From assembly GCA_017506865.1 (NCBI GenBank), contig JAFCMP010000007.1, positions 186,001 through 250,000 on the forward strand: DNA of 64,000 nucleotides. Direction: 5' to 3'. The number at the start of each line of letters is the position of its first letter. Positions within the stretch are counted from its first letter, which is position 1. Origin of the DNA: Tribonema minus. Taxonomy: Eukaryota; Sar; Xanthophyceae; Tribonematales; Tribonemataceae. Position numbers and translations under genes: made by a program. Under the pieces are notes generated by a model. That model was not told the DNA's origin, ran no database searches, and saw nothing but the letters and a program-made list of their open reading frames with translations. Below are positions 40,253-53,000 of the stretch, in pieces.

Positions 40253-41226
40253 AGACGCGATGATGGGGTGGGCCCTTTCCCTGCTGAGTTAGAATGCGCG
40301 TGAGAGAAGGCCTGTGCTATCGTTGCGTTCTGCGTCGCCCGCCTTTCGTCAACGCTTCTACAGTCAGAACCGCAGCCGATACGGTCGATCGCAGAAAGTT
40401 ACAGCTCCGTACAAGTGGAGGCCTCAGCAAGTTTCAGTTACGCAACTTCAAGTTACGGAACTTCAACTTTACGTAGTGTGTTGCACGAACTTTTTTTTTT
40501 TTTACGAGTAGTCGAGTATGTTGCGCGCCTGTTTTGGTGCGGTGTATCGTCAACAACGGCTGTGGCCTCGGGCCTACTATAGTAGCACTGTACGCGTGTT
40601 TCATGAGGTGCAATGCAGTCTCGGCTATGTTTGCGGCCATGCACAGGCTACATAGCTTTCAGGGCCCCGTGATACCTGAAGCTTTGGCGATCAGGGGCAA
40701 GGCGCTGTACAATTCTGTTCCGCCGTGCGCATATGTCATGCATCAACCAACTTTGAATGCATCTGGCGCTGGCACTGGTGGCGGTCGGACCCGGTCATCG
40801 CTCTGCAGATCAACATGACACCGTGTGACGACCAGACCTGGACATTTTCTGACATGACCAACTTCTCGTTCCTGTCACTACCATCAAGCTACAAGTGCCT
40901 GTGACATCTGTTGGTTGCCGCTGTGCCTCAAAGTCTAAATGTGAGGGTTCTAGTCCACATCAAGTTAGCACCACGGTCCATCGCGACTTGAGATAGCAGC
41001 ATGCTTGCGGCAGTTTTGATGGATGAAATGATTGATCAACCGCTGTTGATCAACCGCTGTTGATCCACAACTGGTATGAAAATGTTTGATCTTTCCACGA
41101 TTCTGGGAATGAATTGGAAGTCTCTGAGATCTTTCCTCGTTCATCCTGACAGCTCATGAAGTCGAGACAACAAGGGCAGGCATCTCTCACTCAGCACTAC
41201 AGTACTAAACCTACAGCGATCTCACC
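40253..41226. promoter_or_regulatory. Divergent 5' region, SLC35B1 / vWA protein
   Basis: 974 bp between divergent start codons. It contains 'caacttcaagttacggaact' at about 40443-40462, a T run at 40492-40503, and a direct repeat 'tgatcaaccgctgttgatc' near 41034-41065. No gene was recognised. Confidence 0.45.
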
Positions 41227-42027
41227 ATGGGCAACACGTGCACGAGCGAATCATCCGCGCGAGGCTGGCAGCTGCCTCCTGCTCCTGCACCCGCGACCGA
41301 GTTTGTCAATGCGAAAGGCAGCGACGTTCCTAAGCAGTACGCGCTGGCAGCGAGGGCCAACCCCGACCTCATACACACCATGGCCGACACAAGCACGGAA
41401 CTGAGCGACCTCAAGAAAGAAGCGCTAGCCCGGCAGTACGTGCTGATCGTCGACAAGTCCACCTCAATGGGCTGGGGCGATGGCGCCGGCAAAACCAGGT
41501 GGGACTCGGCCAGGGCTGCGGTGGAGACGATGGTGCTGACCATCTTCGAGCACGACATCGACCACACAGTGCCTCTGTATTTCTTCGACAGGAATGTAGA
41601 TTTCGTGGGAGAGCTCACCAGCGCATCTCAGGTGCAACAAGCTTTTCGTGAGTATAGCCCAGGCGGGAGTACGAACCTGGATGCCGCTCTTCTTGAGGCT
41701 CTCGGCACCTATGCTGGCACCAAGCGTCCTAATTACGAGCTTGTCCCGGGTACAACATTCATTGTGCTGCTAGACGGAGGTGCTGATGACGAGAGTGCGG
41801 TGCTGCGGACAATACGTCACTTTGCTGATCCCGCCAACGGCTACATCGCCAATCACACTCAGATAGCGATTTCGCTTGTGCAGATAGGAGATGATGATGT
41901 AGCAGAAAGGTTCTTGAAGACGCTCGACAACACTGTTGACCCCGATATTTGCGATACCAAAAAGGATGATATCCTGTATCAGGCTGGTGGGATCGACAAA
42001 ATGTTGTACGATGCCATCTTCGACTGA
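41227..42027 (+). CDS. vWA-domain protein, probably N-myristoylated
   Basis: Intronless, 266 aa. It starts MGNTCTS, a good N-myristoylation signal (Gly2, Ser/Thr at position 6) with a neighbouring Cys5 that could be palmitoylated, so membrane attachment is likely (inference). From about residue 75 it has a von Willebrand factor A fold: VLIVDKSTSM carries the MIDAS DxSxS, followed by a Thr in GGSTNLDAALLEAL and an Asp in IVLLDGGADDE. The rest fits the bacterial/phage-like single-domain vWA proteins involved in stress responses. No partner domain is present, and function beyond metal-dependent protein binding cannot be stated. Like the ankyrin gene it lacks introns. It is divergent from SLC35B1 and convergent with the IMPDH homologue. 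Confidence 0.85.
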   Translation: MGNTCTSESSARGWQLPPAPAPATEFVNAKGSDVPKQYALAARANPDLIHTMADTSTELSDLKKEALARQYVLIVDKSTSMGWGDGAGKTRWDSARAAVETMVLTIFEHDIDHTVPLYFFDRNVDFVGELTSASQVQQAFREYSPGGSTNLDAALLEALGTYAGTKRPNYELVPGTTFIVLLDGGADDESAVLRTIRHFADPANGYIANHTQIAISLVQIGDDDVAERFLKTLDNTVDPDICDTKKDDILYQAGGIDKMLYDAIFD

Positions 42028-44152
42028 GTGCCAGCTGGCCAGTAAATAGATTCTCCGCCCTCGCACAAGGCGGCAGGCAGCGCTGAGCAGCAGCACTGCT
42101 CGCGGCCTAGAGGGTCGTGCTCCCGCCAAGTGGAAGCAGAAACACACTTCATGTGCACAGCAGGCAAAATGTTTATTACACAGGCTTGCGTGATTAATAA
42201 TCACTGATTATGACCAGTTCTCTTGTGTCCAGTTCAAACGCTTCGGTGAGCACGTGGTGATTGTGGGGTGAAAGTCACGATATCAATGGACTGCCAAGCC
42301 ATCCATTGTTCAGGTGCATCTGCGTTCCTGTTCAATGACTCGGACTTTTGGCGGAGGAACATGCGCTTGTCCACCCTGGCAAATGCACCCGCTGTTAAAA
42401 GTGCTTGCAGCTGGCAAGCAGCATTGTCTTTTGCTTGCGTGCCATGTTTGCCAAGCTGCGCGTCATTGTTTCACGTTCTGCAGCGAGGTGCACAGTCTGC
42501 CCGACAAAAAAATTACATGTAACATCTGGTTTGAGGCATGCACAATGAGGTACTTCGAATTTGCCTAGTCCATCACATGTGTCTAGATCTTCATTCACCT
42601 ATATTGCACAGACATGCGCATCCAGACTCCGCTGCTGCGACATGACACCCATCGAAGGCCGCACGCATGCACAGTCAAGCATATTTCTGATAGCCAAATT
42701 GGAACGGGAGGCATACAGCTGAAGGTGTTTGCACCTGTCCTAGAAGCCTTTCCTTGCAAGGTCAATGGACGCATTGCAATGCTTGTTTTTTTTTTGTACG
42801 CATCCACAGCCTGAGGGTGCGTCGTTGCATATGCAGCACAAGTATGTAGGTCTCAGCATGCGCACTCTTGTCATACTGTACTTTGCAACGCCTGCTATGA
42901 CCCGTCAGCCAAACGATCTGCATGTGTACCAGGGACAGGGCTGAAGTGACGATCAAGATGTACAGTACCTACGCGCCTACTAGTAGTACTCTGGCCGTGT
43001 CATGACACACATGGCAGAATCCAGGGCTGGGGGGCACATGGAGGAGGACGCAGGGGAGGATCCCGAGATGCCATTTGGCGGCGGCGGCGTTTGAGTGGTT
43101 GTCGTTGAGACACTTTCAGAAGTCACACGACATGCAGATTCCGTACAGCAGCATCAAGTTAGACCATCATCTGGGCTTTTTCGCGCCCTGAGCGAGAATT
43201 TCAAATATAAAGTACATACAGATGGACGAAACTTCAAAACAGGTCTTTGGGTTTTGTCACTTCCCATGAACGAGCACGCCAGGTGTTGTCCACCTTCACC
43301 TCTCCTGCTGGTCGGTATGAGTGCCAAGTGTAGCATTACTGAAGCGGTGCAATTGTGCGCGTTCGACAACGCGCAGTACTCAGTCTTGCACTTCTCATGC
43401 CCTGAAGCAAGTGAGTAAAGTACACAACACATCCGTGACAGAGCAGATGATGACAATGAAGGCGTCGGCAGCAACCGCCAATGATGTGTGATTAAAGTGC
43501 GGCGCGGTGCAACCCACCACACAAAAAACACCCCGTCCTCCACCCCCACAATCTCATCTATGCCCCTGCTTCTGCCCTTTCTGTAAGCGCATGCGGAGGC
43601 AACCGCGACAGCACCAGACAGACTTTCCACATGTGTGGAACAGTGCACAAGTCTGCAGCCCAAAACGACCACCAGCTATAACGGTCTACTCGAGGCTCAA
43701 AACACACCTCCAGTTGCCTGCGACTGCAGCGTCCGCCTGCTGCGTACGAGCGACGCGAGCGCGTGGCTCTGATGACCACCACACCACGTGTCACGCAGCA
43801 GCCGCAGCGCGCAGCGCACAGTGACGTTGCCGCCTGCGCCCACATGCACCCCTCGAGCGAGCTGCGCTGCGGCGGCTGCAGCCTGGCAGCGCCACACCGC
43901 CACACACGTCTGCAGCGTGCGCAGCTGCGGGTGAGCCGTGTGTCGTGCGTCACAGCACAGCGCAGGGCCCGCAGCGGCATCCTGCACGCGCGGCACCACT
44001 CCTGCGGAGCGGCAGCGCGTCGAGCAACTGCAGCAGCAGCAGTGCAAGCGAGGCAACGCGCACAGCCCACGTGCGTGTGTGCGTCCGAGAGGCCTCTCAT
44101 CAGCGCTGCGCGCAGCAACAGGCGGGCAGGGCGCGCGCGTGCGGACGCCTGC
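42028..44152. other. Convergent intergenic region with dispersed repeat
   Basis: 2.1 kb between convergent genes. It carries copy B of a dispersed repeat (43025-43205). The remainder has only short open frames without domains. A GC-rich, CAG/GCA-rich block at 43720-44150 lies beyond the IMPDH stop and gives long but compositionally biased open frames on both strands, which I treat as spurious. Confidence 0.5.
43025..43205 (+). repeat. Dispersed repeat, copy B (inverted copy at 865-1042)
   Basis: This reads MEEDAGEDPEMPFGGGGV then TGA (about 43038-43094), followed by a conserved 3' flank containing 'gggctttttcgcgccctgag'. The reading frame and stop are shared with the other copy, which differs mainly by point changes. 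Confidence 0.6.
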
Positions 44153-47100
44153 CTAGGCGTACAGCTTGCGCGTGTACGAGTGCAGGTCGTGAACGCCGCC
44201 CTCCTTCTGCGCGCTGGCGGAGCGGATCTCAAAGCGCACGCGGCCGTCGCGCACGTCGGCGTGGCACGCGCTGAGCGCTGACACGCCCAGGTCCTGGTAG
44301 CCGTGCCGCACGGACTGCACCATGTAGGGCATGAACCTGCAGATGGGGGGGGGGGGATCGGTGAGGTGAGAGTGCCATTGGTATAGGCGGCAGATGGCAG
44401 GAAAGGAGAGGGGGGGGGATATGTGGGGTGAGAGTGACGTTGGTAGAGGTGGAGCGCGTGCAGTGAGGCACGCGTGAGCAACTACTAGTGGTCTGTAGTA
44501 CTAGTAGTGATGCAATCTGAACGCAAACACGCGTCATTGTGATGCTTGCCGACAAGGGGTATGTAGTGTCCCTGCCGCACCGATGGCGGAGCTAATTGAT
44601 TGAAATGTCGTACTTCGAAGTGCGACTTCGGCAGCAGGGCCACTGGAACATGCCAGGCGCGCCGCAATACCAAGTACTACCTCTGCCGCATGCACGAGTG
44701 CACTTGCAGAGTTCAAGTGAGTGCGCCATGTGGCGCAACAGCCGCCCCCCTGCGCTCAGCAGCCGCAACGGTTTGACTCGTGCGTCAACATTGCCGCGCC
44801 GCTCGCGCCGCACGCAAAACACTTACTTGAAGTGGCACGGCTATTCAGCTGGACTGCCAGTTAGACTGCACAGATGCGCCACTGCCCTGCACTATGTAGC
44901 TCACAACACTGTTGTAGGAGTAGAAGATATGGCGCAGCATTACTGTCCGCTGACTATTCATCCAGGAAGCGGCCTACTTCTGCAACTCCCGCTCACAATA
45001 CTACTGATTGTTTGTGCATTTGAAAAACACGTTTTAGGAGTTCATCCTGACCTGTGCAGGGAACCTCGGTCCACAACGAGGCCGCTGACGCCGCTAGCCG
45101 TGTAGGCAGTGCTCATACTGCCCCCGGGAGCATCGCTGCGCTGCTGCGCCTGATACGAGGTGGTGGCCTGGTAGTGCTTTAACCGCACGCCGTCCTGCAA
45201 TTAGGGGGGTTGTGGGTCCCAGAAGTGAGCGTATCGTGGGCTTTTGTCGACAACAGTACTTGCAGAATGCTCTATGCGCATGTGAACGGTTGCCACAAAT
45301 GTAATAAGCGCATGCCTTGATATGGTGCTCCTCGCACCGTTGTCACTTGGTGCAGTCAATGGCGTCCTCACCAACGCAGCAGCACACGAGGATAGGTGGT
45401 TACTGACAGCGCACACCTTAATGGGCCATATTGATGCATACAAAAAGGCACATGAACTGCATGTACATCAATGATCCTCAATCACTGCATTCCGTCTTCC
45501 GGCGTAGACGACTTTAATGGTCTGTCGGCTGCAACCACTCAGTGTCCACATGTACTTTGAATTCTGAAGTATTGTATCCCACGCGGGGCTGTGGAAGTTA
45601 TCATCTCAAAGGTCGTCTATGAAAGATCTCTGATGACAGATCTCTAATCAATACTCTTTTAATTAAAACTTATTTGAATACTACCCAAGGATTAAGCATA
45701 CGAGCTCTTGCGTCCTGACAGCACTTAGCCTAACCTAACCCTACCCCTGAGCACGCGCCACATACTGGGCACCCAAAACTTCATTTCCCAACCGGCACAG
45801 TACATCACCCACATGTGCTTGCGAACACGCTTTTGCGTCCTGACAGCGCCGGATGCAAACGCACAAAACCTGAGCACTCATTCATTACCCAAAACTTCAA
45901 TGCCCAACTTGAAGTACGCACCTGGTAGAAGTACGCCCCCGGCGCCTCCTCTGTCGCCGCAAGCATGCCCCCCATCATGACGACGCTGGCGCCCAGCGAT
46001 AGCGCCTTGGTCGCACAGCCCGTGTTCATGATGCCACCGTCGGCAATGACAGGCACGCCGCGCTCCGCAGCGAGCTTGCTGACGTAGTACACGGCGCTGA
46101 TCTGAGCTCTGCCCACCGCTCGGACCTGCAGTGTAGGTAGGTATGGTGTGTGGAATCACGCAGTGGGGTGGGGGGTGGGGGGTGGGGGCAATGAGGGATA
46201 AACTTCAAGTTTGGGATGAGGACTGCTCGACATTGATAGGGGTACGTGAATAACAACAGAAACGAGGTAATGATGCAAAACATGAAGTAGTTTTGGGTGG
46301 CACGAAGAGGCACTTGCAGCCACAACGGGTGCGGCCATCTCGCATGCTGAGCAGCTGACACGCTGCCAGGTAGGTATGTGTTAACATATGCATCTTTGTA
46401 CATGAAGACTCTGCAGTGATTTAGGCAAGCACGTGCACCAAATTATAAGAAGGTTCTTCGGCATGACAACAACAGTACGCGCACCATCAAAAGGAGGTGT
46501 CTGCACCTGCTGAGCAGTTGACACCCTGCCAGGTATGCACGCATGTGCTGCACCAATAATCGTACGCATAGGGTGCCTAACTAGCATCTAACATGCACTT
46601 GGTGTATGCGAACACCGTGCAGTAAGACAGGTGAGCATGTGCACAACAACGTGAAGGAGGTCACCCAGTAGATTTGGCGACAACAGCATGTAGCCCTAAC
46701 CCTAACCCTAACCATTCGCTACAAACAGTAAAGCACACACGGTAACTAAAATTGTCTTCACCTGCTGCGTAGTTGACACGCTGCCAGCCCCCATGCCCAC
46801 CCTGAGGGCGTCTGCTCCCGCATCGAGCAGCACACGCGCCTGCGCGCACGTTACCACGTTGCCCGCCACCACCTCCACCTCCGGGTGCTTCCGCTTTACG
46901 TATTTGATTTGCTCCACCTGATGAGGGTGTTTGGGGGGTTGAAGGGGGGGGGGGGTTCAGTGCCTGCATGTCAAGTGCAGGGGTCTGTGGCTTGTTTGAG
47001 GCGAGCACATATGAGCACCTTACATGTGTAAAGGGCTCACTACCATATCTGGTGCCGCTGAGCGTGCATGTGTGTGATGTGGGATGTGTTTGTGTTGTGT

Positions 47101-49749
47101 GAGCCAACAACTTCAACTTCAATACAGAGCACGTCACACGGCGCTCAGCGCACGTCACCTGAGCGGAGGTGGAGCCGTTGCGCTTCAACAACTTCAACTT
47201 CAATACAGCGCACACAGCGCTCAACGCTCCCAAAACTTCAACTTCAGCACAGATCACGTCGCCGCAGCGCTCAAGTCAGTTCATGTTACCTGAGCTGAGG
47301 TGGAGTCGTTTTTTGCAGGCACATTGAGCTGCAAACAGTTTTCACGGTCCACCACTTGTGAACCACCACACTACATTGCTCAAAGTGCCGTCACTTCAGC
47401 ACACTTCACCTCACATGCACACACTTCAACTTCAACGTCAGCGCAGCAGGTTGCCGCAGCGGGCTCAACGCACGTCACCTGAGCGGAGGTGGAGCCGTTT
47501 CGCTCGTCTATCACCAGCACATCAACGCCGGCAGCAGCCAGCGCGTCAAATCTATCCAACAAATTTAACTTCAACTTCAATACAGCGTCACACAGCGCTC
47601 AACGCTCGTTACCTGAGCGGACGTTGAGCCGTTTCGCTCATCTATCACCAGCACGTCAACGCCGGCAGCGGCGAGCGCGTCAATGCGCGCCCTGTCCTCA
47701 ACACACGCCAGTACCGCCGCGCCGCAGCGCAGCGTGTTGGATTCAGCGTCCTTGGTGGAGTAGGGGAAGTCACGTGACTTCAACAAGTCTGTGCGCGTGG
47801 TGAGGGAGACCAGGTTGCCGGCATCGTCGACCTGGAAGGGGGGCAAATGATGAAAAGGGGGGCGTACAATGAGCCAAGTTGGCAATGTCCTGGCTTCCCT
47901 GATTTCAGTGTGCTTGTCTCTAATGGTGGGAACGGAGCGCGCAGGATGTTTGCGATTGGTGTGTCAGTTAGCGCAGTCGCTCCGATGTCATAGCACTGCC
48001 ATCATTGGCACAGGATCGAATGACGGTGGCGTTGTGTGCAAGACAGATCGGGCAGCTTGGCAGTTCGCTAGCGCAATTGCGTGTGGAAGTACGACGACAC
48101 AGGGCCTCCGTTCACACAGGTCGAAAACACTACGCACTCGTGACTAATCGAAGGTAAGCAGTGCTAGGTAGCGTCACCCCTATTATGAAACATGAAGCCT
48201 GTGCATGCATGCTGAATCTGGGGAGAGCGAGAACGCTCGTACTCTACAAAAGCAGTGCGTGGGCAGATTTATCGTTTGATGTGATGAGATGTAATGATTC
48301 ATTACTGAATGACGCTTGCAATGGGAAATACAAGATATGCCACTCTATTCGGACAGCTTTTTATTGGAAATAGGTGGGCTGTTGGTGCAACCCCAGGTCT
48401 GGGATTTTTGTTCATGCTGGACCAAACTGCAGCACTTTCGCATTCGCCACTGCAGTACCGCTGCAATGAACTCACATAATGCGTACCCAAATAAGCGGTG
48501 GCTCATGGACCTCAAATGGGCACTCTGGCATAGATTAAGGGGTATGCATTGACTGCTGCTTGCGTGTCTGGAATGTCGTACATGTTTGGCGCAGATGTGT
48601 TGCTGACTGTAACATGCACTTGCTTCGAAAAGCAATTGCAGCCATTGGTCCTGCAAGAATTGTGATCCGGCAGGTAATAATCTCACTGGTGCGAAAGGCA
48701 CGAACGAATTTCGGTTTGTCACAGAGTTGCACGTTGGCGCGGTTCTGCTGACGCATAGGCCTTAGTGCTCCTGGTGTGGCAACAAAACAGCAGCACGTGC
48801 CTGCCAGCACATCACGCTCAGCAGCGACGAAACATGCATGCTGCGCACTCCTGCTCACTTACGATCGGCAGGTAGCCCTTCTTGCACTCCTTGAGCAGGT
48901 TCTGCGCCGCCTCCAGCGATATGCCCTTGCTGCCCACAATGAGGCTGTCCGCGGGCGTCATGTACGTGCTGAGCGATGCTGTCCTGTCCTCCACCAGGTC
49001 CGTGTCCCGCTTAGTGATGAGTCCCACCAGCCGTGACCCCATCTTTCCGTCCTCCGTTATCGGCACCCCCGAGATGTTGCGCTCGGCTTTTAGCGCGTCG
49101 AGCGCTGACACCAGCGCGTCGGGGCTCATCACGGCGGGCTCCGTGATGAAGCCGTTCTCGTAGGACTTGACCTTCTTGACGAGGCCCACTTGCTGCTCCA
49201 CGGAGCAGTGGCAGTGGATGAAGCCGATGCAGCCCTCGAGGGCCATGGCGATGGCCATCTTGGACTCCGTGACGGTGTCCATGGGGCTGGAGGCGAAGGG
49301 GAAGGCGAGCTTGATGTTGCGGGTGAGCCGCGTATTGAGTTCCACCTGCGCATGGCGACAGATTCCACAGCGGCGGCAGCACGAGAATTTAGAGTGCTGT
49401 GGTGCAACCTCGTACAATAAGGTTGAGTCTCCACAAGCGAGAGCTGAGAATGTTTGCAAAGCTCAGTGCTGCTGCTGCAGAGGCTTATGTGCATGGGCGG
49501 GTGCCTCGAAATGCGTGGGAAACATCGATTTCAACCTGGTTGAAGTGCAATTGAGATGCCTTTTTTGCTGACCTGCTCGACGCCGAAGTCAATCTGTCCA
49601 GGTAGTGCGATCATGTCGTCGAATGTAAATCCTCTCGAGCCAGGAGTGCCGAACACCTCTTCCGCGCTGTAGCCGTCTACCAAGTCGGCCTCGGTCACCG
49701 AGACGCCGCCGTGAGAGTACTCTTGGGGTGCCATTGTTGCCGGTGCCAC
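44153..49749 (-). CDS. IMP dehydrogenase homologue lacking catalytic residues
   Basis: Exons on the minus strand are 49749-49573, 49345-48863, 47831-47613, 46917-46762, 46125-45922, 45194-45052 and 44336-44153, closing in frame at 521 aa (typical IMPDH about 514). The fold is fully represented: [24 protein letters not shown], two CBS motifs (about 115-240), [21 protein letters not shown], and the C-terminal [11 protein letters not shown] and [16 protein letters not shown]. The invariant catalytic Cys of the GSxCxT loop is Ser341 (codon [10 protein letters not shown]). The flap does not contain the Arg-Tyr dyad expected before GVSG (here [11 protein letters not shown]), and the NAD-site DSS is DER. 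Normal IMPDH makes XMP from IMP. This copy is probably inactive as such and may be regulatory or a filament partner (inference). It is divergent from the MFS gene. Confidence 0.9.
46330..46560 (-). repeat. Ghost donor copies, IMPDH-homologue exon 4
   Basis: Two degraded copies of the exon 4 end (real: 'cacctgctgcgtagttgaca', 46759 on) lie at about 46340-46370 ('gctgagcagctgacacgctg') and 46500-46535 ('cacctgctgagcagttgaca'). Both keep the TCA Ser codon of the altered active-site loop. Confidence 0.75.
46691..46712. repeat. Interstitial telomere-like (CCCTAA)n
   Basis: Three and a half CCCTAA units in intron 4 of the IMPDH homologue. Confidence 0.85.
47095..47660 (-). repeat. Ghost donor array, IMPDH-homologue exon 3
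   Basis: The real exon 3 end (matching 'acctgagcggacgttgagcc') is followed by copies at about 47475-47545 (about 80 bp, near identical), 47288-47315 and 47155-47190. Between them are at least five 'caacttcaacttcaatacag'-type strings. The copies keep the CTCAG|GT junction. Confidence 0.9.
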
Positions 49750-50025
49750 TGATGCTATTGCGCGCTGGTGCAGCGCGTGTAGATTCGGATGTGCTGACCT
49801 TGCGTCCTGGTATCAGATGTACTGCAGACTCAGGTGAATCAGCTGTGTGGTTGGTGAGCTTCAAGGCTTCAAGCCCCAAAGCTCAAAGTTCAAGTGTGTG
49901 TTGAGCTTCGCAGTTCGAGCTTCGCAGTTGACGATCGCTGTGCGATGAGGGCGGCGGTGACCTAGCGGTGTGTGGCTCGGGAGGTGTCTCGGAGGGCAGC
50001 GGGTGCCCGGAAACACGGATCAACC
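49750..50025. promoter_or_regulatory. Putative bidirectional promoter, IMPDH homologue / MFS
   Basis: 276 bp between divergent starts. It contains the direct repeats 'gcttcaaggcttcaag' and 'agcttcgcagttcgagcttc' at about 49858-49926. An in-frame upstream ATG at 49972 exists for the MFS gene, but the ATG at 50026 has better context (CAACCATGGG). Promoter function is positional inference. Confidence 0.45.
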
Positions 50026-53000
50026 ATGGGAGGTGGGCTAGACGGAGCGCTCACCCCCACAAATGCTAGCAATACTACTCGCTCCATCATGGACTTGACC
50101 ACCCCTCCTCGCGCCAACCGGCACACTGTGGACGTGGATAGAAGCCTCAAGCAATCGTCCTTCGTCGTTTTCCTGTATCTATTGAGCGTGGGAGTCATGG
50201 TGAGTTGTGCTTTGCTGCTGATTTTCAAGCAGAATCGTATCACACACCATGGTACGCTGCAAGAATAAAGTGGCATGTTATTATTTGTAGGGAGTTTCAC
50301 ACCCGCACTGGCTTCAGCCTTGAATAAAGCTTCACAGTGACAGCACGTGCGAGAGACGAGAGACGTCGTGATATACTGTTGTTTGGGGGAGCTGACTGAC
50401 GTCAGTTGCGGCTGCACAGCTCATTGCACCATCACACCAAGTACTGCACTATTTACATCCCACCCTTCAGCTGGTACATGTGAGTTCTGAATTGCAAACC
50501 TGGAGTTGAAGGTGTTGCAGAGAGCTGCGAACGTCAATCATCAACGATGTACATCGGGGCAAGCACGCGCCTATCGACGACATCAACAGCTCCTGCATGA
50601 GGCTATGGCTTTGATGTTAAGCAGCGCTCAATACCAGACGATTGCAGGCATGTCAATGCTGCCGTTGACCTAGTTATCAGCCGCAGCAGCTCAGCTGTGT
50701 CAGGTGCCAAGTTATTACGCATGATGGGTGACGGTACACTTCAGTCTGTTGAGCAGACTACGGTCCCGCCGTTGGTTGGGTTGAGGTAGCACCCGCACAC
50801 TTTAATTGCAAGTCGTTGCAGCCAGGATCGACTTTCACAGACCTGATCGGTGCAGAGGTTGGACATGGAGCGAGGAAAGCAAGCACGCAAAGCGCAAAGA
50901 GCAATTGCTGCACATTTCTGGGCCTGTTGCGGCTGACGAGACCTTTTCTCCAGGAAATTCAAGGCAAAGAATGCGCTTTGGCGCTCAATTTGTAGAGTCA
51001 GCACTTTTGTACCAGGATTCAACAAAGCAAAGCTGGGATGACGCTGCTTCATGTTGTCAGCCTTGGTGGCATCATGGTGCGTTGGCCAAGTGAATAACTT
51101 CAAGTGGTATGGCCCGCACCCAGCCTAACCCTAACCCTAACCCTAACCTATCCTGATCTAGCACCAACACTGTTGCTGCGAGCTGCAACAGTGGCGGCTG
51201 CTCATCGGACGGTGCACACAAATCTGCCAACTTCATGCTGCTGATGCAAAAGTCGGAGGACCGCGCCGCCGCAAGTTGACGTTTCGTACTTCAAAGCTCA
51301 AGTGTTGACTCTCCGCTGCGCACTCACCCGCGCGCGCAGATCCCCATCTTCCCCACGCTGCTGATGCAGGAGTCGGAGGACCGCGCCGTCACAAATTCAT
51401 TTTTGCACTTCATTGGCACTTCAAACCTCGACCGTTGCCTCTTCGCTGCTGAATCATCCGTGCAGATCCCCATCTTCCCCACGCTGCTGATGCAAGAGTC
51501 GGAGGACCGCGCCGTCGCAAGTTCGTCTTTGCACCTCACTTGCACATCAAACCTCAAATGTTGACTCTCCCCAGCGCACTCATCCATGCACACAGATCCC
51601 CTTCTGCCCCACGCTGCTGATGCAACAATTGGAGGTCCGTGCCGTAGCAAGTTCACTAATTCTTTGTTGAAAGTTTAAATGTGGACTCTCCGCTGCGATC
51701 CCACGCGTGCAGATCCCCATCTTCCCCACGCTGCTGATGCAAGAGTCGGAAGACCGCGCAGTCGCGAGCGTGCAGAACGGCTACATGACAGTGGGCAAGT
51801 GCGCGCTGGAGTTCTTCGTCATGCCGGTCGTCGGCGCGTGCAGCGACCACGTAGGCCGCAAGCCGCTGCTGCTGTTCTCTGCGGCGGTGGCGCTGGCGGA
51901 GTATCTGGCCATGGCGGTGTCGCCGACGCTGCCGGTGATATTCGTCACGCGCGTGCTGGGCGGCATGACGAACGGCATCACCACCATGATTTTCGCCGCC
52001 ATCAGCGACGTGAGCAAGAAGTCCGACGAGGCCAACGTCGCGAATGTGAGTACTGCGTAGTACACCTCGTGGACTGTGTATTCTGTGATGGTCATCACCA
52101 TCATGACGTTTTCGCCGCCATCAGCGACGTGAGCAAGAAGTCCAACGAGGCCAACGTCGCCATATGAGTACAGTGTAGTACACCTTGTGGACTATGTGTA
52201 CTCTGTGAGCTTGCCGGTCATCAACGATGTGGTTGAGAGGTCTCACATACAAGGCCAACGTCGCAAATGTGAGTACAGCGCAGTACACCTCGTGGACTGC
52301 CTGACGACCAAGGTCGTTTTGTAGCAATCAGGTATGCACTTAACAAGGAAGTTCAACGAGGCAGGTCCAAAGTGCAACGAGCGGCCGTCGCGGCCGTCGC
52401 GAATGTCAGTACCGCAAACTGATTCAATATCGTGTCAACGCTCTGGTGACCATTCTGCTTGCAACGAACTGCATGACTCCAAGAAAACCCAGGCAGCAAT
52501 GACGCGACTATGATAATAGTGATCCCTACCCCTAACCCTACGTGGCCTGCGCTGCTGTGCACTGTCATAATTCAACAGGCCCCATGATTTCGATGCGTTG
52601 TCATGAGCGCAAGTATCGCAGCCCACTACATTAATCTTAATGCGATGCGGTACGTATCGTACATCACACCACAACAGCCATGACGTCTGAGGCGAAATCA
52701 TTTGAGTCTGCCAGTGCGACGACTGCTTGCGCACCGATTCGCAACGCTCGTCGAGGAGGCTAATGAGCTGGTTTTGCTTGAGTCATATCATGCACTGTCC
52801 TTTACAGTGCCTCTAGATTCGGTATGTGTGTGTCTGGTCAACCAGTTTGTATCCCCTGATATGTCTAGGCCTGAGCACTGTCCCTGGGGTTAGGGTTGGT
52901 GGTAGGGCTGGGACCAGGCTGAGGAGTAGGTTTACACAAGCACCACTGTAATGCTCCGGTTCAACAGCCTGCCGCACAACCATGTAACACTCACGCCGTT

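Noticed and set aside
43558-44481. 307-codon minus-strand open frame beyond the IMPDH-homologue stop
   Set aside because: It overlaps the last IMPDH exon in another frame, is Arg/Cys/Ala-biased and has no domain.
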